64,000 nucleotides of DNA from contig NZ_JACEMU010000016.1 of assembly GCF_013868135.1 (NCBI RefSeq), forward strand, positions 310,001 to 374,000, in the 5' to 3' direction. This stretch comes from Paracoccus sp. S1E-3. GTDB taxonomy: Bacteria; Pseudomonadota; Alphaproteobacteria; Rhodobacterales; Rhodobacteraceae. Each line of letters begins with the position of its first letter. Positions within the stretch are counted from its first letter, which is position 1. The translations under genes were made by a program, and so were the position numbers. Below, piece after piece: positions 42,436 through 52,196 of the stretch. The notes under the pieces were generated by a model. That model was not told where the DNA came from. It worked only from the letters and a program-made list of their open reading frames with translations, and did no database searches.

Positions 42436-45400
42436 TCAGGCCTGCAGGCTTCGCACCCCGACCTCTCCCTCATCGCGCGATTTGATCGCTGCCACCGCCG
42501 CAATGCTGCCCGCGGCCGTGGTAAAATAGGGGATCTTGTCATACAGCGCCACGGCGCGAATCTCGCGGGAATCGTTGATCGTCTGCGCGCCTTCGGTGGT
42601 GTTGAGGACCATTGCGATATCGTCGTTCTTCAGCCGGTCGATGATATTCGGACGACCCTCATAGACCTTGTTGACGCGCTGCGCCTCGACGCCGTTCCCG
42701 GCCAGGAACTCGGCCGTGCCGCTGGTCGCGATGATGCCGAAGCCCATCTCGACCAGTTCGCGGGCGGCCGCAGCCATCTCGGCCGTCTTGTCGGCGTCCT
42801 TGATCGAGATGAACACCTGACCCGACGAGGGCAAGACGGTCCCGGCGCCAAGCTGGGCCTTCAGAAAGGCGCGCGGGAAGTTGCGATCCCAGCCCATGAC
42901 CTCACCAGTCGAACGCATCTCGGGCCCGAGAAGCGTATCGACGCCGGGGAAGCGCGCGAAGGGCAGCACCGCCTCCTTGACCGAGAACCAGGGGGTGATG
43001 GGATCGGCCAGCGTCAGCGGATCGGCGAAGGGCAGCGGATGATCGGGGCCGACACCCGCCGGATAGGGCGCGCGGGCGGGGAAGTTCGACATCGGCTCGC
43101 CCGCCATCAGCCGCGCGGCGATGGAGGCAATGGCGCTGTCGGTCGCCTTGGCCACGAAGGGCACGGTCCGCGAGGCGCGCGGGTTCACCTCGAGCACATA
43201 GATCTGCCCGTCCTTGATGGCGAATTGCACATTCATCAGCCCGACGACGCCCAGTTTCAGCGCCATGGCGACGGTCTGGCGCTTCAGCTCCTCGATCGTC
43301 TCGGCATCCAGCGTGTGCGGCGGCAGCGAACAGGCGCTATCCCCCGAATGGACGCCGGCTTCTTCGATATGCTCCATGATACCCGCGACATGGACGGTCT
43401 TGCCATCGGACAACGCATCGACATCGACCTCGATCGCGCCGGACAGATAGCTATCGAGCAGCACGGGGTTTTTCCCTGAAACATCAACCGCATGGGTGAT
43501 GTAGCGATTCAGGTGATCCATATCGCGCACGATCTCCATCGCGCGGCCGCCCAGCACATAGGAGGGGCGGATCACCAGCGGGAAGCCGACGCGGGCGGCG
43601 ATCTCGCGCGCTTCCTCGGCGCTATGGGCGATGCCGTTGACGGGCTGTTTCAGGTCCAGCTCGTGCAGCAGCTTCTGGAAGCGCTCGCGGTCCTCGGCCA
43701 GATCGATGGCGTCGGGCGAGGTGCCGAGGATCGGGATCCCCTCGGCCTCCAGCGCATCGGCGAGCTTCAGCGGCGTCTGGCCGCCGAACTGGACAATAAC
43801 GCCGTGCAAGGTGCCGTTTTCCTGTTCGACCGCAAGGATCTCCAGCACGTGCTCCATGGTCAGCGGCTCGAAATACAGCCGGTCGGAGGTGTCGTAATCG
43901 GTGCTGACCGTCTCCGGGTTACAGTTGACCATGATGGTTTCATAGCCGGCATCGGTCAGCGCGAAACAGGCGTGGCAGCAGCAGTAATCGAACTCGATCC
44001 CCTGCCCGATCCGGTTCGGGCCGCCGCCGAGGATGACAACCTTCTTGCGGTCGCTGGGCCGCGCCTCGTTCTCGACATCGCCCATCGCCGGCGCTTCATA
44101 GGTCGAATACATATAAGGCGTCTGCGCCTCGAATTCGGCCGCGCAGGTGTCGATGCGCTTGAAGACCGGGTGCAGACCGGCGGCGCGGCGGATGCGGCGG
44201 ATCTCGGCCTCGTCGCGGCCGGTCAGCTGGGCCAGGCGTGCATCGGTGAAACCCATCATTTTCAGCGCCCGCAGCCCCTCGCCGGTGGGCAGTCCTTTCT
44301 CGCGAACGCGATTCTCGGCCTCCACGATCTCGCGGATGCGGGCCAGGAACCAGGGATCGAAGGCAGTCACGGCGTGAATATCCTCGTCGCTCAGCCCGTG
44401 GCGCATCGCCTGCGCGATCACGCGAATGCGGTCCGGCGTCTGCATCGCCAGCGCGCGGATGACCGCGGGCTTGCCCTCCTCGGCCGCGCCGGGAATGACG
44501 ATGTCATCCAGCCCGGTCAACCCGTTTTCCATCGAGGCGAGCGCTTTTTGCAGCGATTCGTGGAAACTGCGGCCAATCGCCATGACCTCGCCCACCGATT
44601 TCATCGCGGTGGTCAGTTCGGGCTTGCTGCCGGGGAACTTCTCGAACGCGAAGCGCGGGATCTTGGTGACGACATAGTCGATGCTGGGTTCGAAACTGGC
44701 GGGCGTCACCTTGGTGATGTCATTGTCCAGCTCGTCCAGTGTATAGCCCACGGCCAGCTTGGCGGCGATCTTGGCAATCGGGAAACCCGTGGCCTTCGAC
44801 GCCAGCGCCGAACTGCGCGAGACGCGCGGGTTCATCTCGATCACCACCATGCGGCCATCCGCCGGATTGATCGCCCATTGCACGTTGGAGCCGCCGGTCT
44901 CCACCCCGATCTCGCGCAGGACCGCAATCGAGCCGTTGCGCATCCGCTGATACTCACGATCGGTCAGCGTCAACGCCGGGGCGACGGTGATGGAATCGCC
45001 GGTATGCACACCCATCGGGTCGATATTTTCGATGGCGCAGACAATGATCGCATTGTCCTTTCGGTCGCGCACGACCTCCATCTCATATTCTTTCCAGCCG
45101 AGCAGGCTTTCATCGATCAGCACCTGCGCCACCGGCGAGGCGTCCAGGCCAGAGCGGACAATCGCCTCGTAATCGTCGCGGTTATAAGCAACGCCGCCCC
45201 CGGTCCCGCCCAGCGTGAAGGCGGGCCGGATGATCGCCGGCAGGCCGATCTCCTCCAGCGCCGCCAGAGCCTGGGCCACGCCCGCATTGATGTCATAGCG
45301 GCCCTTGGCATCCTTGGGCGCCGAGACGATTGTCGCGCGCGGATTTTCCAGGCCGATCCGGTCCATCGCCTCGCGGAACAGTTTCCGGTCCTCGGCCATC

Positions 45401-45771
45401 TCGATGGCGGCGCGCTGCGCACCGATCAACTCGACACCGTATTTGTTCAGCACCCCCGCGTCAGCCAGAGCGAGCGCCGTATTCAGCGCCGTCTGCCCCC
45501 CCATGGTGGGCAGCAAGGCGTCGGGCCGTTCCGCCGCAATGATCTTCTCGACGACTTCCGGGGTGATCGGCTCGATATAGGTTGCATCGGCCATCTCGGG
45601 ATCGGTCATGATCGTAGCCGGGTTCGAGTTGACCAGGATGACCCGGTAGCCTTCTTCGCGCAGCGCCTTGCAGGCCTGGGCGCCAGAGTAGTCGAACTCG
45701 CATGCCTGGCCGATGACGATGGGACCGGCACCGATGATGAGGATGGACTGGATGTCGTTTCTCTTCGGCAT
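42436..45771 (-). CDS. carB: Carbamoyl-phosphate synthase large subunit
   Basis: 1111 aa, slightly longer than E. coli CarB. Two ATP-grasp halves are seen: the first with [15 protein letters not shown] and [20 protein letters not shown], the second with [17 protein letters not shown] and [15 protein letters not shown]; the C-terminal MGS-like allosteric domain ends in [17 protein letters not shown]. It makes carbamoyl phosphate for pyrimidines and arginine. carA is not in the window. The start is followed by [20 protein letters not shown], the N-terminal pre-ATP grasp. Confidence 0.97.
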   Translation of the reverse strand: MPKRNDIQSILIIGAGPIVIGQACEFDYSGAQACKALREEGYRVILVNSNPATIMTDPEMADATYIEPITPEVVEKIIAAERPDALLPTMGGQTALNTALALADAGVLNKYGVELIGAQRAAIEMAEDRKLFREAMDRIGLENPRATIVSAPKDAKGRYDINAGVAQALAALEEIGLPAIIRPAFTLGGTGGGVAYNRDDYEAIVRSGLDASPVAQVLIDESLLGWKEYEMEVVRDRKDNAIIVCAIENIDPMGVHTGDSITVAPALTLTDREYQRMRNGSIAVLREIGVETGGSNVQWAINPADGRMVVIEMNPRVSRSSALASKATGFPIAKIAAKLAVGYTLDELDNDITKVTPASFEPSIDYVVTKIPRFAFEKFPGSKPELTTAMKSVGEVMAIGRSFHESLQKALASMENGLTGLDDIVIPGAAEEGKPAVIRALAMQTPDRIRVIAQAMRHGLSDEDIHAVTAFDPWFLARIREIVEAENRVREKGLPTGEGLRALKMMGFTDARLAQLTGRDEAEIRRIRRAAGLHPVFKRIDTCAAEFEAQTPYMYSTYEAPAMGDVENEARPSDRKKVVILGGGPNRIGQGIEFDYCCCHACFALTDAGYETIMVNCNPETVSTDYDTSDRLYFEPLTMEHVLEILAVEQENGTLHGVIVQFGGQTPLKLADALEAEGIPILGTSPDAIDLAEDRERFQKLLHELDLKQPVNGIAHSAEEAREIAARVGFPLVIRPSYVLGGRAMEIVRDMDHLNRYITHAVDVSGKNPVLLDSYLSGAIEVDVDALSDGKTVHVAGIMEHIEEAGVHSGDSACSLPPHTLDAETIEELKRQTVAMALKLGVVGLMNVQFAIKDGQIYVLEVNPRASRTVPFVAKATDSAIASIAARLMAGEPMSNFPARAPYPAGVGPDHPLPFADPLTLADPITPWFSVKEAVLPFARFPGVDTLLGPEMRSTGEVMGWDRNFPRAFLKAQLGAGTVLPSSGQVFISIKDADKTAEMAAAARELVEMGFGIIATSGTAEFLAGNGVEAQRVNKVYEGRPNIIDRLKNDDIAMVLNTTEGAQTINDSREIRAVALYDKIPYFTTAAGSIAAVAAIKSRDEGEVGVRSLQA

Positions 45772-45812
45772 GGCGGGCCCCCGGGCGCTGAACTGTCGGC
45801 AAATCGACCGGG

Positions 45813-45840
45813 GTTATAGTGATGCGGCGCCGGGAAGCAA
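45813..45840 (-). promoter_or_regulatory. Candidate sigma-70 promoter of carB
   Basis: On the minus strand TTGCTT (45835-45840), a 16-base spacer and TATAAC (45813-45818), about 42 bases before the carB ATG. Confidence 0.45.
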
Positions 45841-45951
45841 GGGGAAGGTTCCCGGATTCTGCGGCACCCCGCGCCCCGCAACGACCCAGCCTTCACGCAT
45901 CGCCAGATCCGCAGGAAGGGCGCCCCGGCACGCATTTCGTGCCCCAACCAC

Positions 45952-46743
45952 CTACCCGCCCGACAGCAGGCTGAGCGCCGTGGAATAGCGGCGGGTCGCG
46001 CCATCGACCTGGATCGCGCTGCGCGCCAGGAAGCTTCGCACCAGCTTCTCGACCTTCTCGGGCAGGGTGAACTGTTGCATGTCGTCCGACCCCAACAATT
46101 TTCGTGCGCCCTTCGCAAATTCCTCCATCTGCCGATCGATGGGCAGCTTGCCATAGGCAGAGCCGAAGCCGAAGGCCCCCGCAAAGACCGCCCGTAACGG
46201 CTTGCTTCCCAGCACCTCATACCATTTGGTGGCATTGGTGGAGGGCCGAGCCGCCAGCGCCGCCAGCTCACGCCGGGCGTTCAGCGCAAGACGCAGGTTC
46301 TGGTCGCCCTCGCCGACGCGCGCCTCGAACTCCCGGTCGACATATTGGGCGGTGATCCTGTCGGCAAAACCGGCTTGCTGCGTTTGCGGAGGCCCGGCGC
46401 TGTTGAACGCAAACGCCTCGGCCAGCCGCTGGTAGCTTTTGTTGGACAACCTGTTCGCGAGACTGCCCTTTTCCGAAAGGTCACTCTCCAGCACCTTGCG
46501 GATAAACCCCCGGTTGCCGATATCGTTTTCCAGTCCAAAGGCGTGCAATGCGACCGTCAGCAGACGATGATCCGAGAGCAGATCGTCCACCGAGGTCACC
46601 GAACCGATCTTCGCGCGAAAGTTGTTCGTCGCGGTGGCCACCGCGCCGTCGGCGGCGACCAGATCGCGCTGGCGTGTCGCCGTCTTGTTGAGCAGCGTCC
46701 AACCTGCCAGTCCGCCCGAGCCGGTAAAAACCTGATAACTCAT
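45952..46743 (-). CDS. DUF1217 flagellum-associated protein
   Basis: 263 aa, helical, with LAGWTLLNKTATRQRDLVAA near residue 13 and the central VLESDLSEKGSLANRLSNKS block, typical of the DUF1217 family found in alphaproteobacterial flagellar clusters. The role is unknown, probably linked to basal-body or hook assembly. It overlaps flbT by 4 bases (ATGA) and ends the minus-strand flagellar run. A 6-bp hairpin (GGCACG / CGTGCC, 45927-45943) follows it. Confidence 0.82.
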   Translation of the reverse strand: MSYQVFTGSGGLAGWTLLNKTATRQRDLVAADGAVATATNNFRAKIGSVTSVDDLLSDHRLLTVALHAFGLENDIGNRGFIRKVLESDLSEKGSLANRLSNKSYQRLAEAFAFNSAGPPQTQQAGFADRITAQYVDREFEARVGEGDQNLRLALNARRELAALAARPSTNATKWYEVLGSKPLRAVFAGAFGFGSAYGKLPIDRQMEEFAKGARKLLGSDDMQQFTLPEKVEKLVRSFLARSAIQVDGATRRYSTALSLLSGG

Positions 46744-47141
46744 GCTTTCGCCGCGAGGAGGCGCGCCTCCCGGGGCAGCAGATCGCGCAAAGCACGCAGG
46801 GCGCGATAGAAGTTGCTTTCGATCACCCCCGCCGTGGCATCGCCGAGAAGATGGCGACTGTCTCTGTCCTCAAACACCTGGGTAAGCTGCTCGATCCCCC
46901 GCAACAGGATCCTGCGGCCGTCTTCGACGGCGCGGTCACCCGAGAGGACCAGTTGCGCTTCGTAGCAAATCCGGCTGACCGGGGTGATGGCGTCATCGGG
47001 ATGAATGGCATCCCGCAGTCGCAGGATGTTCGCCTGCGGCGTCTTCACCGAGAGTCGCGCGCGCCGATCGCCATTTTCAATGACCACCCCATTGATGAGG
47101 ATACGTTCATTCGGCGCCAGTTTCAGAACAAGCCCGCTCAT
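46740..47141 (-). CDS. flbT: Flagellar biosynthesis repressor FlbT
   Basis: 133 aa. FlbT destabilises flagellin mRNA by acting on its 5' leader in Caulobacter and relatives. The N-terminal LVLKLAPNERILINGVVIENG and the middle ILRLRDAIHPDDAITPVSRI are family-typical. It overlaps flaF and DUF1217 by 4 bases each, so its level is tied to them. The flagellin gene it would control is immediately upstream in the same strand. Confidence 0.93.
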   Translation of the reverse strand: MSGLVLKLAPNERILINGVVIENGDRRARLSVKTPQANILRLRDAIHPDDAITPVSRICYEAQLVLSGDRAVEDGRRILLRGIEQLTQVFEDRDSRHLLGDATAGVIESNFYRALRALRDLLPREARLLAAKA

Positions 47142-47503
47142 TCGCCACCCCGGCCCCGCAGGCCTTTCATGATGTTGAGATTGATATCGATCAGCGCCGA
47201 AACATCGCCCTGGCCGGCAAGGACACGGTTGCCGTGACGAATTGAAAACATCGCCAAGGACAGAAGCTGGCCCTTCAACTGTTCGGGAAGTCCATTTTCC
47301 GGGCCGGCCAGATCCGCCGCGAGTTCAGTCCAAAGATAGTTGTTGTCCACGATGGCCTGCGCGGCCTTCGGTCCCGAGCCCGATGGGCCCGCAGATTGCA
47401 GCGCGCGCGTGACGCGTGCGAAAAGTTCGTATTCGACCTCGCGCGGCGATTTCGCCAGCGGCGAGCCATATCCGGCAGATCGGACCATGGAAGTTTCGAG
47501 CAC
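47138..47503 (-). CDS. flaF: Flagellar protein FlaF
   Basis: 121 aa. FlaF acts with FlbT in flagellin production and export. The N-terminus M-x4-M (GTG, then MVRSAGYG) and PREVEYELFARVTRAL, LWTELAADLAGPENGLP, FSIRH are family blocks; the GTG at 47503 restores the usual spacing between the two start-like residues, so it is preferred over ATG 47488. It lies 61 bases from the flagellin stop across a hairpin. Confidence 0.93.
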   Translation of the reverse strand: MLETSMVRSAGYGSPLAKSPREVEYELFARVTRALQSAGPSGSGPKAAQAIVDNNYLWTELAADLAGPENGLPEQLKGQLLSLAMFSIRHGNRVLAGQGDVSALIDINLNIMKGLRGRGGE

Positions 47504-47529
47504 CCGTTCACCCCGTCAATGCAAGTGAA

Positions 47530-47556
47530 GGTCGGGGCATGCGCGACGCCCCGACC
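47530..47556 (-). terminator. Hairpin between flagellin and flaF (possible attenuating terminator)
   Basis: GGTCGGGGC and GCCCCGACC, 9 bp each, with a 9-base loop, 8 bases after the flagellin stop. On the minus strand only TTCACTT follows, so it may partly terminate, giving more flagellin than flaF/flbT mRNA. Confidence 0.5.
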
Positions 47557-47563
47557 CGTGTTA

Positions 47564-48430
47564 TCAGCCGCGGAACAGCGACAGCAGCGATTTCGGCGCT
47601 TGGTTGGCAATCGAAAGCGCCTGGACCCCCAACTGCTGCTGGGTCTGCAGCGCCTGCAGGCGGGCAGAGGCTTCTTCCATATCGGCATCAACCAGCGCAC
47701 CGACCGCCGAGGTCATCGAATCGCTCAGCTGCGAAATGAAGCTCGACTGGATTTCGATCCGCTTGTTGGCCCCACCGAAGGCCGTCGCGGCGTCCGTTGC
47801 CGCACTGAACGCCGCGTTGACGGTTGCCAGGGCGGCATCCCAGTCCGTCACCGCCGTCAGATCGAGCGCGGCAAGGTCGGTCATCGCCGCAACCGTGCCA
47901 CCCGTAAGCCGCAGGTCGGTATTGCTCAGGTCGACATCGATCGTATCGGCCGTTACGGTCCCATCCTGCGCGCGGTTCAATGCTGACAGCGCCTTGAAGG
48001 TCGAAGCCCCGTCAAACTGGTCGCCATTCACCAGATTGATCCCGTTGAACTGGGACGCCTTCACGTTGGTTTCGATCTGTGCCTTCAGTTTGACGACATC
48101 CGCCTGCAGCGTCGCGCGATCGAGGTTGCCGTCCTTCGCCGAGGCGACCTTTTTCCCGATTTCAGTGATCAGCGACTGGACGGATTCTGCCGCCTTGGTG
48201 GCCGTCGAAATCGCGCCGGACGCAAGCGAAAGGCTTTTCGAGACCGCCTTGAAGCCGCCGACATCCGATTCCATCACCTTCGAGATGGCCCAGATAGCCG
48301 CGTCATCCTTGGCATTGTTGATGTCCTTGCCGGTCGAGATCTGATCCTGCGTTTTCGCCAGACTCGAGTTGATCCCTTTCAGGGTTTGCAGCGCGACCAT
48401 TGCGCCGTTGTTCGTCAGAATGCTGGACAT
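47564..48430 (-). CDS. fliC: Flagellin
   Basis: 288 aa, a short flagellin. The N-terminal D0/D1 region (SILTNNGAMVALQTLKGINS, and the ISTGKDINNAKDDAA signature) and C-terminal D1/D0 (DADMEEASARLQALQTQQQL, QAPKSLLSLFRG) are conserved; the central variable domain is small. Secreted through the flagellar type III apparatus. A very strong AAGGAGG stands 5 bases before the ATG. Composition is a little lower in GC than neighbouring housekeeping genes. Confidence 0.96.
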   Translation of the reverse strand: MSSILTNNGAMVALQTLKGINSSLAKTQDQISTGKDINNAKDDAAIWAISKVMESDVGGFKAVSKSLSLASGAISTATKAAESVQSLITEIGKKVASAKDGNLDRATLQADVVKLKAQIETNVKASQFNGINLVNGDQFDGASTFKALSALNRAQDGTVTADTIDVDLSNTDLRLTGGTVAAMTDLAALDLTAVTDWDAALATVNAAFSAATDAATAFGGANKRIEIQSSFISQLSDSMTSAVGALVDADMEEASARLQALQTQQQLGVQALSIANQAPKSLLSLFRG

Positions 48431-48584
48431 GTTGTCCTCCTTAATATGGCATTTGCCGTTGCATTTAAGGCCATTCTGACCACGGATATTCCGGTGCTTT
48501 CAACACAAGCCCGGTTTTACCGGACAATCATTACCAATTCTCTAATTTTCAGATTCGCTCCATATCTTGATGCTGCACATTTTA
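48431..48584 (-). promoter_or_regulatory. Flagellin promoter and leader region
   Basis: AT-rich, about 150 bases between the flagellin start and the upstream gene. It contains a 4-bp-stem palindrome CCGG-TTTTA-CCGG at 48511-48523, 80 bases before the ATG, in what may be the 5' untranslated leader that FlbT acts on. No sigma-28 or sigma-54 consensus could be assigned with confidence. Confidence 0.35.
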
Positions 48585-48893
48585 TTAAAACCGACCGAGC
48601 GTCGGACGTGTGACGCGCACCTTGTTCGGCTCGCCGCGCCGGTCATAGGTCGTGACATTGCGCGCCGATGCCCCCGCGATTGAGATCAACGCACGAGCAT
48701 CCGCGATCCCGTCCGCCGCCGCACGCGCAAGCCCCTCCAGCCGCGCCAGCCGCTTGCGCACCCCCGAACGGGTTGCATCCGGCGAACGCTCCAGCCTTGC
48801 TCCAGCCCTCTCCAGATAATTCAGTGCCGCGTCAGCATCGCCGGCGATCAAAGATTCTGCCGCCATATCCAGACATTTTTCAATATCATGCAT
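48585..48893 (-). CDS. Flagellar-cluster helical protein (possibly FlgN-like)
   Basis: 102 aa. Helical, with Ala/Arg-rich amphipathic segments (AAESLIAGDADAALNYLERA, RLARLEGLARAAADGI) and a Thr/Arg C-terminus. No firm domain is recognised. By size, helicity and location between rod-binding protein and flagellin it could be an export chaperone such as FlgN, but I infer this from context. The ATG overlaps the upstream gene by 8 bases (ATGCATGA). Confidence 0.6.
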   Translation of the reverse strand: MHDIEKCLDMAAESLIAGDADAALNYLERAGARLERSPDATRSGVRKRLARLEGLARAAADGIADARALISIAGASARNVTTYDRRGEPNKVRVTRPTLGRF

Positions 48894-49116
48894 TGCGCGG
48901 CGCCTCGAGGCCAAGGTTGAGCCGGTTGGAAAGCGTAACCGCGTATTCGCGGCTGAGAAATGAGGAGAACTGCTCCTCCCCAACGCCCCCGGAAAATTCG
49001 CCGGCAGAGGTTTGTGGCACTATATATTTCATCATCTCCTCCAGAAAAGCCAACTCGAGCTTCTGCGTGGGCAATGTATGAGATGGATAAAATGCAGGGA
49101 TGTTATCTACACGCAT
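48886..49116 (-). CDS. Rod-binding protein (FlgJ N-terminal type)
   Basis: 76 aa. Matches the small FlgJ rod-capping domain: LELAFLEEMMKYIVP, GEFSGGVGEEQFSSFL and an ending EYAVTLSNRLNLGL, as in the alphaproteobacterial split form that lacks the muramidase half. It helps build the periplasmic rod. It overlaps the next helical gene by 8 bases. Divergent from fliK across 81 bases. Confidence 0.75.
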   Translation of the reverse strand: MRVDNIPAFYPSHTLPTQKLELAFLEEMMKYIVPQTSAGEFSGGVGEEQFSSFLSREYAVTLSNRLNLGLEAPRNA

Positions 49117-49197
49117 TGACTTCTCCGAATCATCTATTTTCGATGTTTAAGCGGAGGCGGTAAATATTTGGTAACCCGGAACCGTTAAGCAGGACGC

Positions 49198-51189
49198 ATG
49201 GACATCCGAATCGCACCCTTGGCCCCGACAGCCGAATCGATCCCCACTCTATCTGGCGGCAGCGCCAAGCGCGGGGCGGAGTTCGCATCGCTGATGGTGT
49301 CGGCAGCCGAGAAAGCAAATACCAGCGCGCTGGCGGAGACAGCCGATCCCGCTGTCAGGGCCACCAACGTTGTTACCGGCACCGAGGATGACCTTGGACA
49401 GCCACCCGAACCTCCCGAACAGCCACGCTCAAACGGGACGTCAATGGACGTTCGCAAACCGCCTTCTCAGGTTCCGGCCGTTCAGGATCAGCCTCGCGCC
49501 ACCACTCCCGTCTCGAATATGGACCCGTCCCCTGCGGAAGTCGCCTTCGTTGAACTCCCCCCTCAGCGACCCAAGCTGCCGCAAGGCGTGGTCGTGGTGC
49601 CAGTGGCGATAGGTGAAGCATATTTCAATGACGAGAACAGCGATCCGTCCGCCGATATTCCAGAATATCCCGACACTGAGGTCGAATGCTGCGACTCCAA
49701 TGTTCTGGAAACAGCCAGTCCCCGCCAAACGCAAATCATGACTCTCGATCCTGGCTTCGCAAGGTATGCCGCCGCGCCAAAAGAAAGCGCGATTGCTATG
49801 GCCACCAGTCCCAGGTTCACCCTGCGTGCCGTAGCGCCAACTGAAAGCGCGGGGGGTATGATCGACGAAAGTCGTGACGCAACTCCCACAACCAAGTCGA
49901 CAACCACTGAGATACCTGGCCTCGACAGTTCGGCCCTGTCGGAAGATCGTTCGCAACCCACCAGATTGAAAGACGCGCCCTCGCCCGACCGCCGACCCAA
50001 CGTCCGTGGCCCTGCGGCCAGCGAACCGCCGCCGATTTCGGCAAGCACGACAGGTCTCGGCGAGGCAACCCCAAATGCAATATCCAATCCGGATAGGCGC
50101 GCCCAGGCTTCTGATCTGACGCCCCAGTCGAGCCGCACGTTTCCGGTCGCTCACCTGCCGCCGGCGGTGAGCGAGCAACCATCGTTTCCGACGCCCCCTC
50201 CTCTGCCGCCTCGCGACGCACCGCTTGCAGTTCTGGCGGGTGAAAAGCTGCTGCAGGTGCCGAGCACCTCCACCGGAAGCCGTGGCGCATCGGCCCAACC
50301 CGCAGCTTCGCTTGCCACGTCTTCACTGATCGCATCGCCGTTACCCTACATAGGCGAAGGTGATTTTCTGAACAGCGATGAGACCGGCTCCACCACGCTC
50401 CGCTCTATCCCCGGCACGAAAACGGATACCCCTCTGCCTCACGCCGCCATGCTGACGACCGGGCTGCGAATGGCCCCGGGCGAACTAATCGCAGAGGGTC
50501 CGGCCCACCCAACAGGGCCGTCGATTCCTGGAACCATCGAAACGCGCTCCAGAACGGAAAAGGCAGAGGTTGCGCCGGACGCAAGCAACTGGCCCAAGAA
50601 CGCTGCTCCGCCGGCAGTCATCGCCACCCTGACCGGAAACGTTGCGGCCCCGGAATTGCTCGTCATTTCCGCCGTGGAGGACGATCAGATTGGTGCGGGA
50701 GCGCGTGACGAGATCGTGTTGACAGATGGGGGCGGGCTACACCCCACTTCACCACTCGGCGAGCGGCTGTCGCCTGCTCTCGCATCCGGCATGCAGCCAT
50801 CCCGCCAGTTGGCGGAGGCGATCACGCGAACTGCGGCCCCGCAAAGCGAGACCGAACTGGTTCTGACGCCTGAGGAGCTCGGCACCGTTCGATTTACCGT
50901 CAGCCAACAGGACGGCGCGATGACGATCGCCATTTCCGCCGATCGCCCGGATACCTTGGCGCTGCTTCGACGCAACGCCGACATGCTCATGGCGGATCTG
51001 GCGCAATCAGGCATGGGCGATGCCACGTTGGATTTTGGCGGCTCGGGCCGTGATCGGCGAGACAATGACGGATGGCAGTCGTGGGAGGCATCGCCAAAGG
51101 ACGGCGCGATGGAGGTGGCGGCCGACCGGACGCGAACCCAGCCGACGCGGCGCCCCGCCGGGCACGGACGACTGGACCTGCGGCTATGA
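49198..51189 (+). CDS. fliK: Flagellar hook-length control protein FliK-like
   Basis: 663 aa. A very long, Pro/Thr/Ser-rich variable N-terminus (residues 1-500) precedes the conserved C-terminal domain LVLTPEELGTVRFTVSQQDG (near 557-576) with MTIAISADRPDTLALLRRNA, and a Gly/Arg-rich tail. FliK is the molecular ruler that switches export from hook to filament. AGGA lies 3 to 6 bases before the ATG. Neighbouring flgD, with its start 26 bases after this stop, fits hook assembly. Confidence 0.83.
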   Translation: MDIRIAPLAPTAESIPTLSGGSAKRGAEFASLMVSAAEKANTSALAETADPAVRATNVVTGTEDDLGQPPEPPEQPRSNGTSMDVRKPPSQVPAVQDQPRATTPVSNMDPSPAEVAFVELPPQRPKLPQGVVVVPVAIGEAYFNDENSDPSADIPEYPDTEVECCDSNVLETASPRQTQIMTLDPGFARYAAAPKESAIAMATSPRFTLRAVAPTESAGGMIDESRDATPTTKSTTTEIPGLDSSALSEDRSQPTRLKDAPSPDRRPNVRGPAASEPPPISASTTGLGEATPNAISNPDRRAQASDLTPQSSRTFPVAHLPPAVSEQPSFPTPPPLPPRDAPLAVLAGEKLLQVPSTSTGSRGASAQPAASLATSSLIASPLPYIGEGDFLNSDETGSTTLRSIPGTKTDTPLPHAAMLTTGLRMAPGELIAEGPAHPTGPSIPGTIETRSRTEKAEVAPDASNWPKNAAPPAVIATLTGNVAAPELLVISAVEDDQIGAGARDEIVLTDGGGLHPTSPLGERLSPALASGMQPSRQLAEAITRTAAPQSETELVLTPEELGTVRFTVSQQDGAMTIAISADRPDTLALLRRNADMLMADLAQSGMGDATLDFGGSGRDRRDNDGWQSWEASPKDGAMEVAADRTRTQPTRRPAGHGRLDLRL

Positions 51190-51214
51190 AACCCAGCATG
51201 GAAGGCAACATAGA

Positions 51215-51886
51215 ATGGTAACCACTTCGGCTGTATCGGCAACCGGCGCGGCGAACACGGCGCCGCCGCAGTCCAAAAGCAGCGGCTTTTCCGGCGGTGA
51301 CTTCGAGACGTTCCTGAAGATGCTCACGACGCAGATCAAAAACCAGGATCCGCTGAACCCCATGGAAGGATCAGAATTCGCGGTCCAGCTCGCAACATTC
51401 TCGGGAGTCGAGCAGCAGGTCAAGACCAACGACCTGCTGGAGCAGATGTCGGGGCAGTTGGGTGCGGATTCGCTTTCCACCTATTCTGACTGGATTGGCC
51501 GGCAGGTGCGCACCACCGGTCCGGTCTACTTCGGGAAAGACCCGCTGATCATGGACATCTCGCCCGATCCAACGGCAGATCGGGTGGTGCTGGTCGCCAA
51601 GGACAGCTACGGCCGACGCATATCCGCAGAGGATATCGGCAAGGGGACAGGACTTGTCGAGTGGTCCGGGGTGGATGCCAACGGGGCTCGGTTGCCGGCA
51701 GGGATCTACAGCTTCTCGCTGGAAAGCTATCGCGGCGAGAAGCTGATCCAACAGGGCAACGTGCCAACATACAGCACGGTTCACGAAGTCCAACGCAGCA
51801 ACGGCAAGATCTCGTTCGTGCTCGACGGTGGCGCAACCGCGAAACTGGATCAGATCGACGCTCTGGCTGTCTCGGGCAATCCGTGA
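51215..51886 (+). CDS. flgD: Flagellar hook capping protein FlgD
   Basis: 223 aa. FETFLKMLTTQIKNQDPLNP (residues about 30-49) with MEGSEFAVQLATFSGVEQQ is the FlgD signature; the C-terminal FlgD Ig-like domain contains GLVEWSGVDANGARLPAGIY. It caps the growing hook. Upstream in-frame extension overlapping fliK was rejected. GGAAGG lies 9 bases from the ATG. FlgE and other hook genes are beyond the window's flagellar block. Confidence 0.92.
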   Translation: MVTTSAVSATGAANTAPPQSKSSGFSGGDFETFLKMLTTQIKNQDPLNPMEGSEFAVQLATFSGVEQQVKTNDLLEQMSGQLGADSLSTYSDWIGRQVRTTGPVYFGKDPLIMDISPDPTADRVVLVAKDSYGRRISAEDIGKGTGLVEWSGVDANGARLPAGIYSFSLESYRGEKLIQQGNVPTYSTVHEVQRSNGKISFVLDGGATAKLDQIDALAVSGNP

Positions 51887-52196
51887 GGAGCGCGCTGCGG
51901 GCATTGATCGCGACGGATCCCGCGAAGGCGACGAAGCGCTGTCGCGGTGTCGAACGGCTGAGGCTTTTGCAAAGCTTGATTTCCCGGCGCCCTGTACGAA
52001 GGCCGATGCTTTGCTGCAGCAAGCGACTGTCTCCCATCCCATCGCCGAACGGCCTGCGCGCCGTCACCGTTATGGCGCTGAATGGGGCGTCTGGTCTGCG
52101 ATCTGGCTTTTGGGCATCGCCGTGAAACGTGGAATAAAGGCGCGGGACCTGCGGTTTCGCCGCACGGCCCGACTGCCGCCAACGCGGACGGCGCGA
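51887..52196. other. Intergenic region, possible degraded ORF
   Basis: 310 bases between flgD and the convergent SDR gene. No clear gene. One plus-strand frame reads KADALLQQATVSHPI, RYGAEWGVWSAIWLLGI and VKRGIKARDLR, a helix-like run without a credible start; it might be a remnant of a membrane gene. Too weak to annotate as CDS. Confidence 0.3.

Noticed and set aside
43492-45819. A 775-codon plus-strand open frame opposite carB
   Set aside because: Shadow of carB; composition is His/Arg/Gln-rich without structure.
48441-48470. A sigma-54 promoter in the flagellin leader (TGG...TTGC)
   Set aside because: The GG-to-GC spacing is 11 rather than 10 and it points away from the flagellin gene.
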